Shown here in pieces: positions 50,572-60,366 of a stretch of 64,000 nucleotides of DNA. Below the pieces are notes generated by a model that saw only the letters and a list, made by a program, of their open reading frames with translations, made no database searches and was not told the DNA's origin. This stretch comes from DATFQI01 sp963831105 (GTDB lineage: Bacteria; Actinomycetota; Thermoleophilia; Solirubrobacterales; Solirubrobacteraceae), in assembly GCA_963831105.1 (NCBI GenBank), contig CAWHOS010000009.1, positions 124,001-188,000 of the forward strand, read 5' to 3'. The position numbers and the translations under genes are program-made. How positions within the stretch are numbered: the stretch's first letter is position 1; each line of letters starts with the position of its first letter.

Positions 50572-50628
50572 GTGCGGACTCGGCCCTCGTGCAGGGAGGC
50601 GTCCGGGGCGCCGCGCAGAATCCCGGTC

Positions 50629-51135
50629 ATGCACGTGATCGTCCTCGGCATCGATCCTGGGGTGGCCAACACCGGCTACGGCGTCGTCGCGCACCAGCGC
50701 GGGCGGCTCGTCGCGCTCGATGGCGGGGTGATCGAGACCGCCGCGGGGCAGGACGCCGGGGCGCGGCTCGCGCACATCCACGAGCGCGTCGGGGAGCTGA
50801 TGGACGAGTACTCGCCCGATGCGGTGGCCGTCGAGGACCTCTACTTCGGCGAGAACGCCCGCTCGGCGTTCGCCGTCGGCCAGGCTCGCGGCGTCGTGAT
50901 CCTGGCCGCGGGCCAGCGCGGGGTGCGCTGCTCCTCCTACACGCCGCAGCAGGTCAAGGCGGCGGTGTGCGGCTCCGGGCGGGCGGCGAAGGACCAGGTA
51001 CAGCGGATGGTCCAGACGCTGCTGATGCTGCAGGAGCTGCCCAAGCCCGACCACGCGGCCGACGCGCTCGCGGTGGCGATCTGCCACGCCAACGGCGCGC
51101 CGATGGCCGCGGCGCTGCAGGCGGCGTCGGCGTGA
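50629..51135 (+). CDS. ruvC: crossover junction endodeoxyribonuclease RuvC
   Basis: This 168-aa Holliday-junction resolvase starts VIVLGIDPGVANTGYGVV (catalytic Asp9). The second acidic residue is in AVEDLYFGENARSAFAVGQARGV and the last pair in PKPDHAADALAVAICH. All four acidic metal ligands appear to be present. I chose ATG 50629; GTG 50635 is possible. Its stop overlaps the ruvA GTG by 4 nt. Confidence 0.96.
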   Translation: MHVIVLGIDPGVANTGYGVVAHQRGRLVALDGGVIETAAGQDAGARLAHIHERVGELMDEYSPDAVAVEDLYFGENARSAFAVGQARGVVILAAGQRGVRCSSYTPQQVKAAVCGSGRAAKDQVQRMVQTLLMLQELPKPDHAADALAVAICHANGAPMAAALQAASA

Positions 51136-51713
51136 TCGCGCTCGTCTCGGGCGAGGTCGCGGTGCGCCGCGCCGACCACGTCGTGATCGCCTGCGGCGGC
51201 GTCGGATACCGGCTCAACGTCTCCGCGGAGACGCTTCGCCACGTGCCGCGCGTGGGCGAGAACGCCTCGCTGACGACCCACCTGATCGTCCGCGACGACG
51301 CGCTGCTGCTCTACGGCTTCGCCACCGAGGAGGAGCGCGACCTCTTCCTGCTGCTGATCGGGGTCCAGTCCGTGGGCCCGAAGATGGCGCTCGCCGTGCT
51401 CTCGGGCGGCCCGCCGCGCGAGCTGCTGGGCGCCGTGGCGGCCGGCGACACCGCGCGGCTGCAGGCCGTGCCCGGGATCGGCAAGCGCACGGCTGAGCGG
51501 ATCGTGGTCGAGCTGCGCGAGAAGGTCGGCGTGCCCGACCCCGAGGAGCCGATCGTGATCACGCGCGGCACCGACGACCCGCGCGCCCTCGCCCGCGAGG
51601 CGCTGCTCGGGCTCGGCTACACGCCCCTGGAGGCGGACACGCTGCTGCGCGAGGCGGCCGGCGACACGCCCGAGGACCTGATCGCCGCGGCGCTGCGCGA
51701 GGCGCGCCGATGA
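51132..51713 (+). CDS. ruvA: Holliday junction helicase subunit RuvA
   Basis: This 193-aa protein has an N-terminal OB fold (VIALVSGEVAVRRADHVVIACGGVGYRLNVS), tandem helix-hairpin-helix motifs (LLIGVQSVGPKMALAVLSG and LQAVPGIGKRTAERIVVELREKVG) and a C-terminal RuvB-binding domain (ALAREALLGLGYTPLEADTLLREA). It binds four-way junctions and recruits RuvB. GTG start, coupled to ruvC. Confidence 0.96.
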   Translation: MIALVSGEVAVRRADHVVIACGGVGYRLNVSAETLRHVPRVGENASLTTHLIVRDDALLLYGFATEEERDLFLLLIGVQSVGPKMALAVLSGGPPRELLGAVAAGDTARLQAVPGIGKRTAERIVVELREKVGVPDPEEPIVITRGTDDPRALAREALLGLGYTPLEADTLLREAAGDTPEDLIAAALREARR

Positions 51714-51717
51714 GCCG

Positions 51718-52815
51718 GTGGGCAGCCCGCTCCCGGCACGGGAGCCGCTCGTGAGCCCGGAGCCGATCCGCACCCCCGGCGTGTTCGCGGTGGATCCGGC
51801 CGAGCCGCGGCTGCAGACGGCGCACGTGCGCGGCGACGACGACCCCGAGGCCACGCTCCGGCCGCGCAAGCTGGACGAGTTCGTCGGCCAGGAGGCGCTG
51901 CGCGAGCAGCTCGGCGTCTCGATCGCCGCGGCCGCCAAGCGCGGCGAGGCGCTGGACCACGTGCTGCTGGCCGGCCCGCCGGGCCTCGGCAAGACCTCGC
52001 TGGCGCAGATCGTCGCCGCCGAGCTCGACGTGCCGTTCGTGCAGACCGCCGGCCCGGCGCTGGAGCGCAAGGCCGACATCGCCGCGTTCCTGACCGCGCT
52101 CGAGCCGCGCACGGTGTTCTTCGTGGACGAGATCCACCGGCTGCCGCGCGCCGTCGAGGAGACGTTCTATCCCGCGATGGAGGACCGCCAGCTGCCGATC
52201 ACCGTCGGCGCCGGGGCCGGGGCGCGGGTGGTCACGCTGGACCTGCCGCCGTTCACGCTCGTCGGCGCCACCACGCGCTCCGGGCTGCTGACGACGCCGC
52301 TGCGCGACCGCTTCGGCATCCAGCACCGGCTCGACCACTACTCGCCGGTCGAGCTGGCCAGGATCGTGGCTCGCAGCGCCCGCGTGCTGGAGATCGAGAT
52401 CGAGCCGGCCGGCGCGCGCGCGATCGCCGAGCGCGCCCGCGGCACCCCGCGCGTCGCCAACCGCCTGCTCAAGCGCGTGCGCGACTACGCGGAGGTCCGC
52501 AGCGGCGGCGTCATCGGCGCCGGCGAGGCGGCCCGCGCCCTGGACCTGCTCGAGGTCGACGAGCAGGGGCTGGACCGGCTGGACCGCGAGATCCTCGGCG
52601 TCATCTGCCGCCAGTTCGGCGGCGGCCCCGTCGGGCTGTCCACGCTCTCCGTGGCCGTCCACGAGGAGCCGGACACGATCGAGGACGTCTACGAGCCCTA
52701 CCTGCTCCAGCGCGGCTTCCTCCAGCGCACGCCGCGCGGGCGCTGCGCGACCCCGCACGCGTTCCGGCACCTGGGCCTGCGCCCGCCCGAGAACGCGCCG
52801 CAGCTGTTCGGCTGA
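51718..52815 (+). CDS. ruvB: Holliday junction ATP-dependent helicase RuvB
   Basis: This 365-aa AAA+ motor has LRPRKLDEFVGQEALREQL, Walker A GPPGLGKTS (about residues 86-94), Walker B VFFVDEIHRL, sensor/arginine-finger GATTRSGLLTTPLRDRFG and a C-terminal winged helix (QFGGGPVGLSTLSVAVHEEPDTIEDVYEPYLLQRGFLQRTPRGR). It drives branch migration with RuvA. An N-terminal extension of about 45 residues precedes the conserved start. GTG 51718; GTG 51751 is an alternative. Confidence 0.96.
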   Translation: MGSPLPAREPLVSPEPIRTPGVFAVDPAEPRLQTAHVRGDDDPEATLRPRKLDEFVGQEALREQLGVSIAAAAKRGEALDHVLLAGPPGLGKTSLAQIVAAELDVPFVQTAGPALERKADIAAFLTALEPRTVFFVDEIHRLPRAVEETFYPAMEDRQLPITVGAGAGARVVTLDLPPFTLVGATTRSGLLTTPLRDRFGIQHRLDHYSPVELARIVARSARVLEIEIEPAGARAIAERARGTPRVANRLLKRVRDYAEVRSGGVIGAGEAARALDLLEVDEQGLDRLDREILGVICRQFGGGPVGLSTLSVAVHEEPDTIEDVYEPYLLQRGFLQRTPRGRCATPHAFRHLGLRPPENAPQLFG

Positions 52816-52857
52816 CCGAACCTGAACCGACCGGGCGACCCGCGATACTGGAGGGTC

Positions 52858-55821
52858 GTGGCCACGCGCGTCACCAGCACCCGGCTGATCGGCCGTACGG
52901 GCGAGCTCGCGGAGCTCGAGGCCGCGTTCTCCGCGGCCGCCGACGGTCATCCCTCGATCGCCTTCGTGGCGGGGGAGTCCGGCGTGGGCAAATCGCGGCT
53001 CGTGTCGGAGCTGTCGGCGCGCGTGAAGGCCCGCGGCGGGCGCACGCTCTGCGGCGAGTGCGTCGAGCTGGGGGAGGGCGAGCTGCCCTACGCGCCGCTC
53101 GTGGGCGCCCTGCGCCCGCTCTCGCGCGACGGCGACCGCGTGCTCGACGTCGTCGGCGAGACGGCTCGCGCCGAGCTGGCCACCCTGCTGCCCGAGCTCG
53201 GCTCCCGCGGCGCCCCGCCGCGGCCCGACGAGGGCGCCGGCACCGCCCAGCGGCGCCTGTTCGAGGCCCTGCTGGCGCTGCTGGAGCGCCTCGGGCGCGA
53301 GGACCCGGTGCTGCTGCTGCTGGAGGACATCCACTGGGCCGACAGCTCCACGCGCGCGTTCCTGGCCTTCATCGCCCGCGCGATGAGCACCGAGCGCGTG
53401 CTCGCCGTCTGCACCTACCGCTCCGACGAGCTGCACCGCCGCCACCCGCTGCGCCCGCTGCTCGCCGAGCTCGAGCGCGACCCGACCGCACGCCGGATCG
53501 AGCTGGCGCGCCTCAGCCGCGGCGAGCTCTCCGACCAGCTCGCCGACATCCTCGACGGGCCGCCCGCCGACGAGCTGGTCGAGCGCCTGTACGGCCGCAG
53601 CGAGGGCAACCCGCTGTTCGCCGAGGAGCTGCTGGCCTCCGGCGGCGACGGCCGCGGCGCGCTGCCGCCGACGCTGCGCGACGCGCTGATGGTGCGCACG
53701 GAGCGGCTGCCGGAGGCCGCGCAGGAGGTGCTGCGCGTGCTCGCCGTCGCCCAGCGCGCCGACCACGCGCTGCTCGCCGACGCGAGCGGGCTCGAGGCGG
53801 CTGAGCTGCGGACCGCCCTGCGCGAGGCCGCGGCGAGCCACCTGATCGTGGCGAGCACCGACGGCATGTACCGCTTCCGGCACGCGCTGCTGCGCGAGGT
53901 CGTCCACGACGACCTGCTGCCGGGCGAGCACGCCGAGCTGCACCTGGCGCTCGCGCGCGCGCTCGAGCGCCGCGCCGCCGCCGGGGCCGAGGACGTCTGG
54001 ATCACGGCCGGGATGGCGCACCACTTCCGCTCCGCCGGCGACCAGCCGGCCGCTCTGCGGGCCAGCGTGCAGGCGGCGGCCGCCTCGGCCCGCGTGCACG
54101 CGCACGGCGAGGCCGCAGGGCTGCTGGAGCGCGCGCTGGAGGTCTGGGAGCGCGTGCCGGACGCCGAGGCGCTCGCGGGCGCCTCGCACGCCGACCTGCT
54201 GGTGCGCGCCGCCGCCGCGCACCGCTCCAACGTCGACGACCACCGCCGCGCCGAGCTGCTGCGCCTCGCCGTCTCCGAGCTCGAGCGGCGCGACACCGAC
54301 CCGCACCGGCTGGCCGAGGTGCTCGGCGAGCTGGCCAGCGCCCAGTGGTCGCTCGGCCGCGGCGAGGAGAGCCGCGCCACCCTGCGGCGCGCGCTCGCGC
54401 TGCTCCCGGACGGAGACCGCAGCGCCGAGCGGGCCGAGCTGCTGAGCCGCCGCGTCGCGTTCCTGATGCTCCAGGGCCGCTACGGCGAGGTCCGCGAGGA
54501 GGCGCCCGTGGCGCTCGAGGCGGCCCGCGCCGTCGGCGCCGACCAGATGGGCGCGCCGATCCTCAACCGGCTCGGCGTGGCGCTGTACGCGCTCGGCGAC
54601 CCGGAGGGCGGCGAGGCCGCCTTCGGCGAGGCGGTGCGCGTGGCGAGCGCCGCCCACCAGGCGATCGACGCGGCGTTCGTGGCCGCCAACCGCGGCGACG
54701 CGCTGCACCGCGCCGGCCGCAGCCGCGAGGGCCTGGACGCCGTCATCGCCGCCCAGCAGGACGTCCCGGCCGGCTCCCGCGCCGCCCGCTGGCTGGCGAT
54801 GCAGCGGGCCGAGATCGAGATCGGCCTGGGGGAGTGGGACGCCGCCGAGGCGCACCTCCCGCACCGTGGCCGCCTCACCGGTACGACGCTCGCCTACTTC
54901 AACATCACCCGCGCGAGCCTGCTGCTCGGCCGCGGCGAGACGCGCGCGGCGCGGCCGCTGCTGGAGGAGAGCGCGCGGATCCTCGCGCTCTCGCTCGAGC
55001 CCCAGTTCCTCGCGGGCTGCGGCGCCCGCCGGGCCGAGCTCGAGCAGCGCGAGGGCAACCTCGACGCCGCGCGCGCGGTCGTGGAGGAGGCGATCGACCG
55101 GATCGAGTTCTGCAGCGAGGACGGCGAGCGCCTCGCGGAGGTGGCCTGCGCCGGCGTCCGCGTCGAGGCCGACGCCGCCGAGCGCGCCCGCGACCTCGGC
55201 GACGCGGAGGCCGAGCGCGGCGCCGTGCTGCGCGCGGAGATGATGCAGGCCCGGGTCCAGGCGGCCGCCGACGACCTCGACCTGCCCGTCCTGGCCGCGC
55301 ACGCGGCGAGCGCCGCCGCCGACCTGGCGCGGGCGGCGGGCGAGGCCGACCCGGCGCTCTACGCCGCCACGGCCGAGGCCTGGGCGGCGATCGAGCGGCC
55401 CTACCCGGCCGCCGTCGCGCGCTTCGCGGAGGCCGAGGCGCACCTGCGCGCGGGCGATCGCGAGGCGACGGTCGCCGCCGCACGGATCGCGGCGGAGAGC
55501 GCGCGCGAGCTCGGCGCGCACTGGCTGCTCGACGAGGTCGAGGGCCTCGCCGCGCGCGCCCGCCTGCGCCTCGACGAGGAGGCGCCCGCCGCCCTGGATC
55601 CCGAGGAGGAGGCCGCCTTCGGCCTCACGCCGCGCGAGCTGCAGGTGCTCGCCCTGCTGGCCGGCGGCGCCACCAACCGCGAGATCGGCGCGCAGCTGTT
55701 CATGGCCGAGAAGACGGCCAGCGTGCACGTGTCGCGGATCCTGTCCAAGCTCGACGTCCGCAGCCGCACCGAGGCGGCCGCCGTCGCGCACCGCCACGGG
55801 CTCGAGGCCACGCCCCGCTGA
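52858..55821 (+). CDS. LAL-type LuxR regulator with AAA domain
   Basis: This 987-aa protein has a LuxR-family (MalT-like) architecture. An N-terminal AAA/STAND ATPase carries Walker A GESGVGKS (39-46) and Walker B LLLLEDIHWADSS. A long TPR-like helical region spans about 330-900. The C-terminal HTH is LTPRELQVLALLAGGATNREIGAQLFMAEKTASVHVSRILSKLDVRSRTEAAAVAHRHGL. Such proteins switch on an operon when ligand and ATP bind. It sits between ruvB and secDF, where conserved actinobacterial order would place yajC. GATACT ends 8 nt before GTG 52858. Confidence 0.92.
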   Translation: MATRVTSTRLIGRTGELAELEAAFSAAADGHPSIAFVAGESGVGKSRLVSELSARVKARGGRTLCGECVELGEGELPYAPLVGALRPLSRDGDRVLDVVGETARAELATLLPELGSRGAPPRPDEGAGTAQRRLFEALLALLERLGREDPVLLLLEDIHWADSSTRAFLAFIARAMSTERVLAVCTYRSDELHRRHPLRPLLAELERDPTARRIELARLSRGELSDQLADILDGPPADELVERLYGRSEGNPLFAEELLASGGDGRGALPPTLRDALMVRTERLPEAAQEVLRVLAVAQRADHALLADASGLEAAELRTALREAAASHLIVASTDGMYRFRHALLREVVHDDLLPGEHAELHLALARALERRAAAGAEDVWITAGMAHHFRSAGDQPAALRASVQAAAASARVHAHGEAAGLLERALEVWERVPDAEALAGASHADLLVRAAAAHRSNVDDHRRAELLRLAVSELERRDTDPHRLAEVLGELASAQWSLGRGEESRATLRRALALLPDGDRSAERAELLSRRVAFLMLQGRYGEVREEAPVALEAARAVGADQMGAPILNRLGVALYALGDPEGGEAAFGEAVRVASAAHQAIDAAFVAANRGDALHRAGRSREGLDAVIAAQQDVPAGSRAARWLAMQRAEIEIGLGEWDAAEAHLPHRGRLTGTTLAYFNITRASLLLGRGETRAARPLLEESARILALSLEPQFLAGCGARRAELEQREGNLDAARAVVEEAIDRIEFCSEDGERLAEVACAGVRVEADAAERARDLGDAEAERGAVLRAEMMQARVQAAADDLDLPVLAAHAASAAADLARAAGEADPALYAATAEAWAAIERPYPAAVARFAEAEAHLRAGDREATVAAARIAAESARELGAHWLLDEVEGLAARARLRLDEEAPAALDPEEEAAFGLTPRELQVLALLAGGATNREIGAQLFMAEKTASVHVSRILSKLDVRSRTEAAAVAHRHGLEATPR

Positions 55822-55859
55822 TCAGATATTGAGACGCCTCACTACCCTCACCAACTGAG

Positions 55860-56310
55860 ATGGCCCATCTCTTCATCTGCCCCAACTGCGGCAACCGGTC
55901 GACCGCAACAGGACCGCCAGCAGGGCTTCCGCAACATCCCGAAGGGCTGCAGCAAGTGCGGCTTCGGGTTCCTCTTCGAGCTGCTCGACGACTACTACCC
56001 GGCTCCCAACGCCGCGTTCTTCGTCTGCGACCAGCAGGGGCGCATCATCGGCTGCGGCCGCGGTGCGCGCGAGCTGACCGGCCTCTCCGACGAGAAGGTG
56101 ATCGGCCGCCCGGTGCGCGAGGTGCTCGGGCTGGACTTCGACGGCGGCGAGGATCACGTCGGCACGGTGCTCGAGTGGGGGGTCCGCCAGCTCGGGAAAC
56201 CGGTGACCGTCAACGCGGAGGGCGACCTCCCGGCGAAGGCCGTCGCGGACCTGTTCCCGGCCTACGACGACGACGGCGGTCTGCTGCTCGTGCTGACCCC
56301 TTCGCGGTAG
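55860..56310 (+). CDS. zinc-ribbon plus PAS-like protein, one frameshift
   Basis: From ATG 55860 the text is MAHLFICPNCGNRS (first CxxC). After a one-base slip near 55905 it continues QQGFRNIPKGCSKCGFGFLFELLDDYYPAPNAAFFVCDQQGRIIGCGRGARELTGLSDEKVIGRPVREVLGLDF. That gives the second CxxC pair and then a PAS-like fold with IIGxxRGAREL. The C-terminus ends LLLVLTPSR. Repaired length is about 150 residues. A zinc ribbon joined to a PAS suggests a redox or ligand sensor. There is no output domain, so it must act through partners. Confidence 0.7.
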
Positions 56311-56346
56311 TCCGACCCCGACGCGGATACCCTTCCCTCCCGGCTC

Positions 56347-59271
56347 ATGTCCGATCGCCGCCGCTCGCTGTTCATCCTCCTCCTGGTCTTCGGGCTGATC
56401 GCCGCCTCCGTGGCGGTCATCTCGACGAAGGAGACGAAGCTCGGCCTGGACCTCCAGGGCGGCGTCCAGCTCGTCTACGAGGGCCAGCCGACCCCGCAGC
56501 AGCCGACGGTCGATCAGGTGGCGCTCGACCGCGCGCTGCAGATCATGCGCGAGCGCGTCGACGCGTTCGGCGTCGCCGAGCCCGAGCTGGCGCTGATCGG
56601 CGGCAACCAGGTCGAGGTCAACCTGCCCGGCGTCGAGGACGCCGAGCGCGCGGCAGAGCAGGTCGGCTCCACGGCCCAGCTGTACTTCTACGACTGGGAA
56701 GCCAACATCCTCGACGGGGAGTGCCGCACCAACGACACCGAGGTCGACGGCGGCCAGCAGCCTGTCACCGGCCTGCGAGCCGCGGTCGAGCGGGCGAGCA
56801 AGTGCACCGACGTGGAGAAGTCCGACGACGGCGTCGCCGCCGCCGGGCCGCGCTTCTACGCCTTCAACAAGGTCTCCAAGCAGCCGTTCGAGAACGCCCA
56901 GGGCCTGGACTCCCGCGAGGCCGCGCTCGAGGCCGTCGACGAGAAGGACCGCGCCAACGCGGAGATCCTCGAGGTCCCGGAGGGCGTGCTCGTCATCCGC
57001 GACGAGAAGGGCGCGGTGGGCGAGGACGGCAAGGAGCCGCCGGACCCGGACCGCTGGTGGGTGATCCAGGACCGGCCCGCGCTGTCGGGCACGGACATCA
57101 AGAACCCCGAGCAGAACTTCGACCAGCAGGGCGGCGGCCAGCCGATCGTCACGTTCGACTTCACGGACAAGGGCCGCAAGGCGTTCCAGGACATCACGCG
57201 CCGGATCGCCCAGCGCGGCTCGGACAACACGCTGCCGGGCGTGCCCGCCGAGCAGGCCTCGCAGCACTTCGCGATCGTCCTCGACGACGAGCTCGTCTCC
57301 GCGCCCTTCATCAACTTCCAGGAGAACCCCGACGGCATCGACGGCTCCACCGGCGCCCAGATCTCCGGCGGATTCACGATCACCTCCGCCCAGGACCTGG
57401 CGAAGATCCTCCAGATCGGCGCCCTGCCGATCAAGCTCGAGCTGATCTCGCGCTCGCAGGTCTCCGCCTCGCTCGGCGCCCAGGCGCTCGACCAGGGCCT
57501 TGCGGCGGGCATCGCCGGCCTCGCGATCGTCGCGCTGTTCCTGATCATCTTCTACCGCCTGCTCGGCCTGATCGCCTCGCTGGCGCTGCTGATCTACGCG
57601 CTGTACTTCTACGCGCTGGTCAAGGCGGTCCCGGTCACGCTGACCTTGCCCGGCATCGCGGGCCTGATCCTCACGCTCGGCGTCGCGGCCGACGCGAACA
57701 TCGTCATCTTCGAGCGCGTCAAGGAAGAGGTGCGCGCCGGCAGGAGCGTCTCGACCGCGATCCTCACCGGCTACCGCAAGGGCCTGACGGCGATCATCGA
57801 CGCCAACGTCGTCACCCTGCTCGTCGCCTTCATCCTCTTCATCCTCGCGACGGCGGGCGTGAAGGGCTTCGCGTTCATGCTCGGCCTGGGCGTGATCGTC
57901 TCCCTGTTCACGGCCGTGCTGGCCACGCAGGCGATCCTGTTCTCGCTGCGCGGGACCCGCGTACTCCGCGGCCGCGCCGGGCTCGGCGCCTCCGAGCAGC
58001 GCTTCAACCTGCGCAAGAACTACATGGGCGCCTCGAAGTGGTTCTTCTCCGCCTCGGGCCTGATCATGCTGATCGGCGCCTTCGCGATCGCCGGCAACGG
58101 GCTGAACTTCGGCATCGACTTCGAGGGCGGCACGCGGATCACCGCGTCGCTCGAGCAGGCGGCCGACGTCGACCAGGTGCGCGACGTCGTCCGGGGGGCC
58201 GGTCTCGACGACGCCGAGGTGCAGACGATCAACAACCCGGAGCTCGGCCGCAACGTCGTCCAGATCTCCTCGGGCGCGAGCGGCGCCGACGTCGACTCCG
58301 CCCGCAACGCGCTCGACGACCGGTTCGGCTTCGCCGACGAGCCGAACGAGGAGTCGATCGGCCCGACGTTCGGCCAGACCGTTGCCCGGTCGGCGCTGAT
58401 CGCGATCATCGCCTCCCTGACGGTGATCTCGATCTACATCGCGCTGCGCTTCGAGTGGAAGGTCGCGGTGCCGGTGCTGATCGCGCTGCTGCACGACCTG
58501 CTGATCACGGGCGGCGTCTACGCCCTCACCGGCCGGGAGGTGACGACGTCGACGGTCGCGGCGCTGCTCACCATCCTGGGCTTCTCGCTCTACGACACGA
58601 TCATCGTGTTCGACCGTGTGCGCGAGAACATCCCGCGCATGCCGAGCGCGGCCTTCTCGCAGATCGTCAACCGCTCCATGTCCGAGGTCGTCGTGCGCTC
58701 GCTCGCGACCAGCTTCTGCACGCTGCTCCCGGTGCTGTGCCTGTACTTCTTCGGCGGCGAGACGCTGAAGGACTTCGCCTTCGCGCTGATCGTCGGCACC
58801 GCGTCGGGTACGTACTCGTCGATCTTCATCGCGGCGCCGGTGCTGACGCACTGGAAGGAGCGCGAGCCGGTCTACGCCGCGCGCGAGCGCCGCATCAGGG
58901 AGCGGCTGGGCTTCGTGCCCGCCTACGCGACCGCCGAGCAGGGCGGGCCCGTCGACGTGGCGCCGGCCGCGCCCCGCGGCGGCCGTCGCGGCGGGGTCAC
59001 GACGCCGCAGGATCCGTCGCAGGGCGTCTCGCGGGCCGAGTTCGACGACATGGTCGCCAACCTCGGGATCGAGGAGGCCGGGCGGCGCGAGCCCGCCGCG
59101 GCCGGCCGTGCCGCCGCCCGTCCGCCCGGCGGCCGCCGCGCCCGCGCGCGCGGCGAGACGCCTCCGCCCGCCGCACCGCCGGCCGGCCCGGGCGGCGTGC
59201 CCGCCGACGAGCCGGGCGAGGCGCCCAAGCCGAAGAAGCCGCGCAACCGCAAGCACGGGAGGCCGCGCTGA
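56347..59271 (+). CDS. secDF: protein translocase SecD-SecF fusion
   Basis: This 974-aa single protein contains both halves of the Sec accessory complex. SecD begins with TM1, TKLGLDLQGGVQLVYE and the P1 domain, then TMs at about residues 385-540 (GLAAGIAGLAIVALFLIIFYR). SecF begins near 580 with LNFGIDFEGGTRITAS and has its own TMs, including VRENIPRMPSAAFSQIVNRSMSEVVVRSLATSF. It uses the proton gradient to pull secreted proteins outward. An Arg/Pro-rich cytoplasmic tail of about 115 residues follows the last helix. Fusion is common in some phyla, while many actinobacteria encode two proteins. YajC is not adjacent. Confidence 0.95.
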   Translation: MSDRRRSLFILLLVFGLIAASVAVISTKETKLGLDLQGGVQLVYEGQPTPQQPTVDQVALDRALQIMRERVDAFGVAEPELALIGGNQVEVNLPGVEDAERAAEQVGSTAQLYFYDWEANILDGECRTNDTEVDGGQQPVTGLRAAVERASKCTDVEKSDDGVAAAGPRFYAFNKVSKQPFENAQGLDSREAALEAVDEKDRANAEILEVPEGVLVIRDEKGAVGEDGKEPPDPDRWWVIQDRPALSGTDIKNPEQNFDQQGGGQPIVTFDFTDKGRKAFQDITRRIAQRGSDNTLPGVPAEQASQHFAIVLDDELVSAPFINFQENPDGIDGSTGAQISGGFTITSAQDLAKILQIGALPIKLELISRSQVSASLGAQALDQGLAAGIAGLAIVALFLIIFYRLLGLIASLALLIYALYFYALVKAVPVTLTLPGIAGLILTLGVAADANIVIFERVKEEVRAGRSVSTAILTGYRKGLTAIIDANVVTLLVAFILFILATAGVKGFAFMLGLGVIVSLFTAVLATQAILFSLRGTRVLRGRAGLGASEQRFNLRKNYMGASKWFFSASGLIMLIGAFAIAGNGLNFGIDFEGGTRITASLEQAADVDQVRDVVRGAGLDDAEVQTINNPELGRNVVQISSGASGADVDSARNALDDRFGFADEPNEESIGPTFGQTVARSALIAIIASLTVISIYIALRFEWKVAVPVLIALLHDLLITGGVYALTGREVTTSTVAALLTILGFSLYDTIIVFDRVRENIPRMPSAAFSQIVNRSMSEVVVRSLATSFCTLLPVLCLYFFGGETLKDFAFALIVGTASGTYSSIFIAAPVLTHWKEREPVYAARERRIRERLGFVPAYATAEQGGPVDVAPAAPRGGRRGGVTTPQDPSQGVSRAEFDDMVANLGIEEAGRREPAAAGRAAARPPGGRRARARGETPPPAAPPAGPGGVPADEPGEAPKPKKPRNRKHGRPR

Positions 59272-59551
59272 TGGGTCTGCTCGTCTGGGTCATGGTCGCG
59301 ATCGCGCTCTGGCACTTCACGATCTTCCTGCCCGACCGCTGGTGGTCCGGGATCGTCGGCGCGTTCGCGGGCGCGGTGCTCGGATCGGTGATCTTCGGGC
59401 TGATCATCCACCTCGGCTCCGTGCCCAACCAGGACGAGACCGACCTCCTGACGGCGTTCGAGTCGATCCCGGGCGCGGTGCTCGGCATGGCCGTCGTCTG
59501 GTGGGCCGGGCGTGCGCACCGAGCGCGACGAGGCGCACTGCGCACGCGTGA
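59271..59551 (+). CDS. small membrane protein, probable frameshift near 3' end
   Basis: Its ATG overlaps the secDF stop by 1 nt. MGLLVWVMVAIALWHFTIFLPDRWW, then IVGAFAGAVLGSVIFGLIIHLG and IPGAVLGMAVVWWAG give three membrane helices, a pattern seen in small proteins next to secDF. The starting frame has no stop until 60560. With a one-base slip near 59510 it would end at TGA 59549-59551, giving the familiar 4-nt GTGA overlap with the next gene. That end is therefore preferred. The function is unknown. Confidence 0.6.
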
Positions 59552-60366
59552 CGCCGCCGCGGTTCCTCGCCGCGATCTCGACGCCGTTCGCCGAGGACGG
59601 CTCGGTCGCGATCGACGCGTTCGGCGAGCACGTGGCGTGGCTGGCCGACGCGGGCCTGGACGGCGTCTTCGTGGCCGGCACCACCGGCGAGGGCGTGCTG
59701 CTCGAGGACGACGAGATCGCCGCGCTGACCGAGCGGGCCGCCGGCCACGACCTCCGCGTCATCGCCCAGGTCGGGCGGCCGAGCACGCGCGCCACCGCGC
59801 GCCTGGCGCGCCGCGCGATCGGGCTCGGCGCGGACGCCGTCGCGGCCTACGTGCCGTGGTTCTACCCGGCCGGCGAGGCCGACGTCCGGACCCACTTCCT
59901 CGGCCTGCTCGAGGCCGCCGGCGAGGTGCCCGCCTTCCTCTACAACATCCCGCGCCGGACGGTGAACGACCTGCCGGCCGAGCTGGCGGGCGAGCTCGCC
60001 GCGGCCGGCTTCAAGGGCATGAAGGACTCCACGGGCTCCTTCGAGCGCCACGAGGCCTACCTCGATGCCACCCGCGATCGCGACTTCGAGCTCTACGTCG
60101 GCTCGGAGCCGCTCGTCCTGCGCGCCTACCGCGAGGGCGCGGCCGGCGCGATCACCGGCCTGGCCGGCGCCCGCCCGGACCTGTTCGTGCGCCTGCGCGC
60201 TGCGCTCGAGGCCGGCGAGGACGCCGCGGCCCAGGCCGCCCAGGAGGAGATCGCGGCCGCCAAGGCCGCCGTCGAGTCCGAGGGCTCGACCGTCGCCGCG
60301 GTCAAGCGCCGCGTCGCGGATCAGCTGGCCGGCTACCCGGCCGCCCCGCGCGCCCCGTTCGCCTAG
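59548..60366 (+). CDS. DapA-family (dihydrodipicolinate synthase-like) aldolase
   Basis: This 272-aa TIM barrel starts VTPPRFLAAISTPFAEDGSVAIDAFGEHVAWLADAGLDGVFVAGTTGEGVLLEDDE and contains the GTTGE motif (43-47). YNIPRRT holds the proton-relay Tyr132, and GFKGMKDS carries the Schiff-base Lys159. The substrate could be pyruvate with aspartate semialdehyde or another aldol partner; the residue after the GTTGE motif does not settle it. I chose GTG 59548 rather than 59512 because of the 4-nt overlap. The rest of the lysine pathway is not nearby. Confidence 0.88.
   Translation: MTPPRFLAAISTPFAEDGSVAIDAFGEHVAWLADAGLDGVFVAGTTGEGVLLEDDEIAALTERAAGHDLRVIAQVGRPSTRATARLARRAIGLGADAVAAYVPWFYPAGEADVRTHFLGLLEAAGEVPAFLYNIPRRTVNDLPAELAGELAAAGFKGMKDSTGSFERHEAYLDATRDRDFELYVGSEPLVLRAYREGAAGAITGLAGARPDLFVRLRAALEAGEDAAAQAAQEEIAAAKAAVESEGSTVAAVKRRVADQLAGYPAAPRAPFA

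Noticed and set aside
51559..55797. 1,412-codon open frame on the minus strand antisense to the LAL regulator
   Set aside because: It has no recognisable domain and mirrors codon bias of the plus-strand gene; long antisense frames are expected at this GC content.
55873..59256. 1,127-codon minus-strand open frame antisense to secDF
   Set aside because: Shadow of secDF; low-complexity Arg/Asp/Gly composition without motifs.
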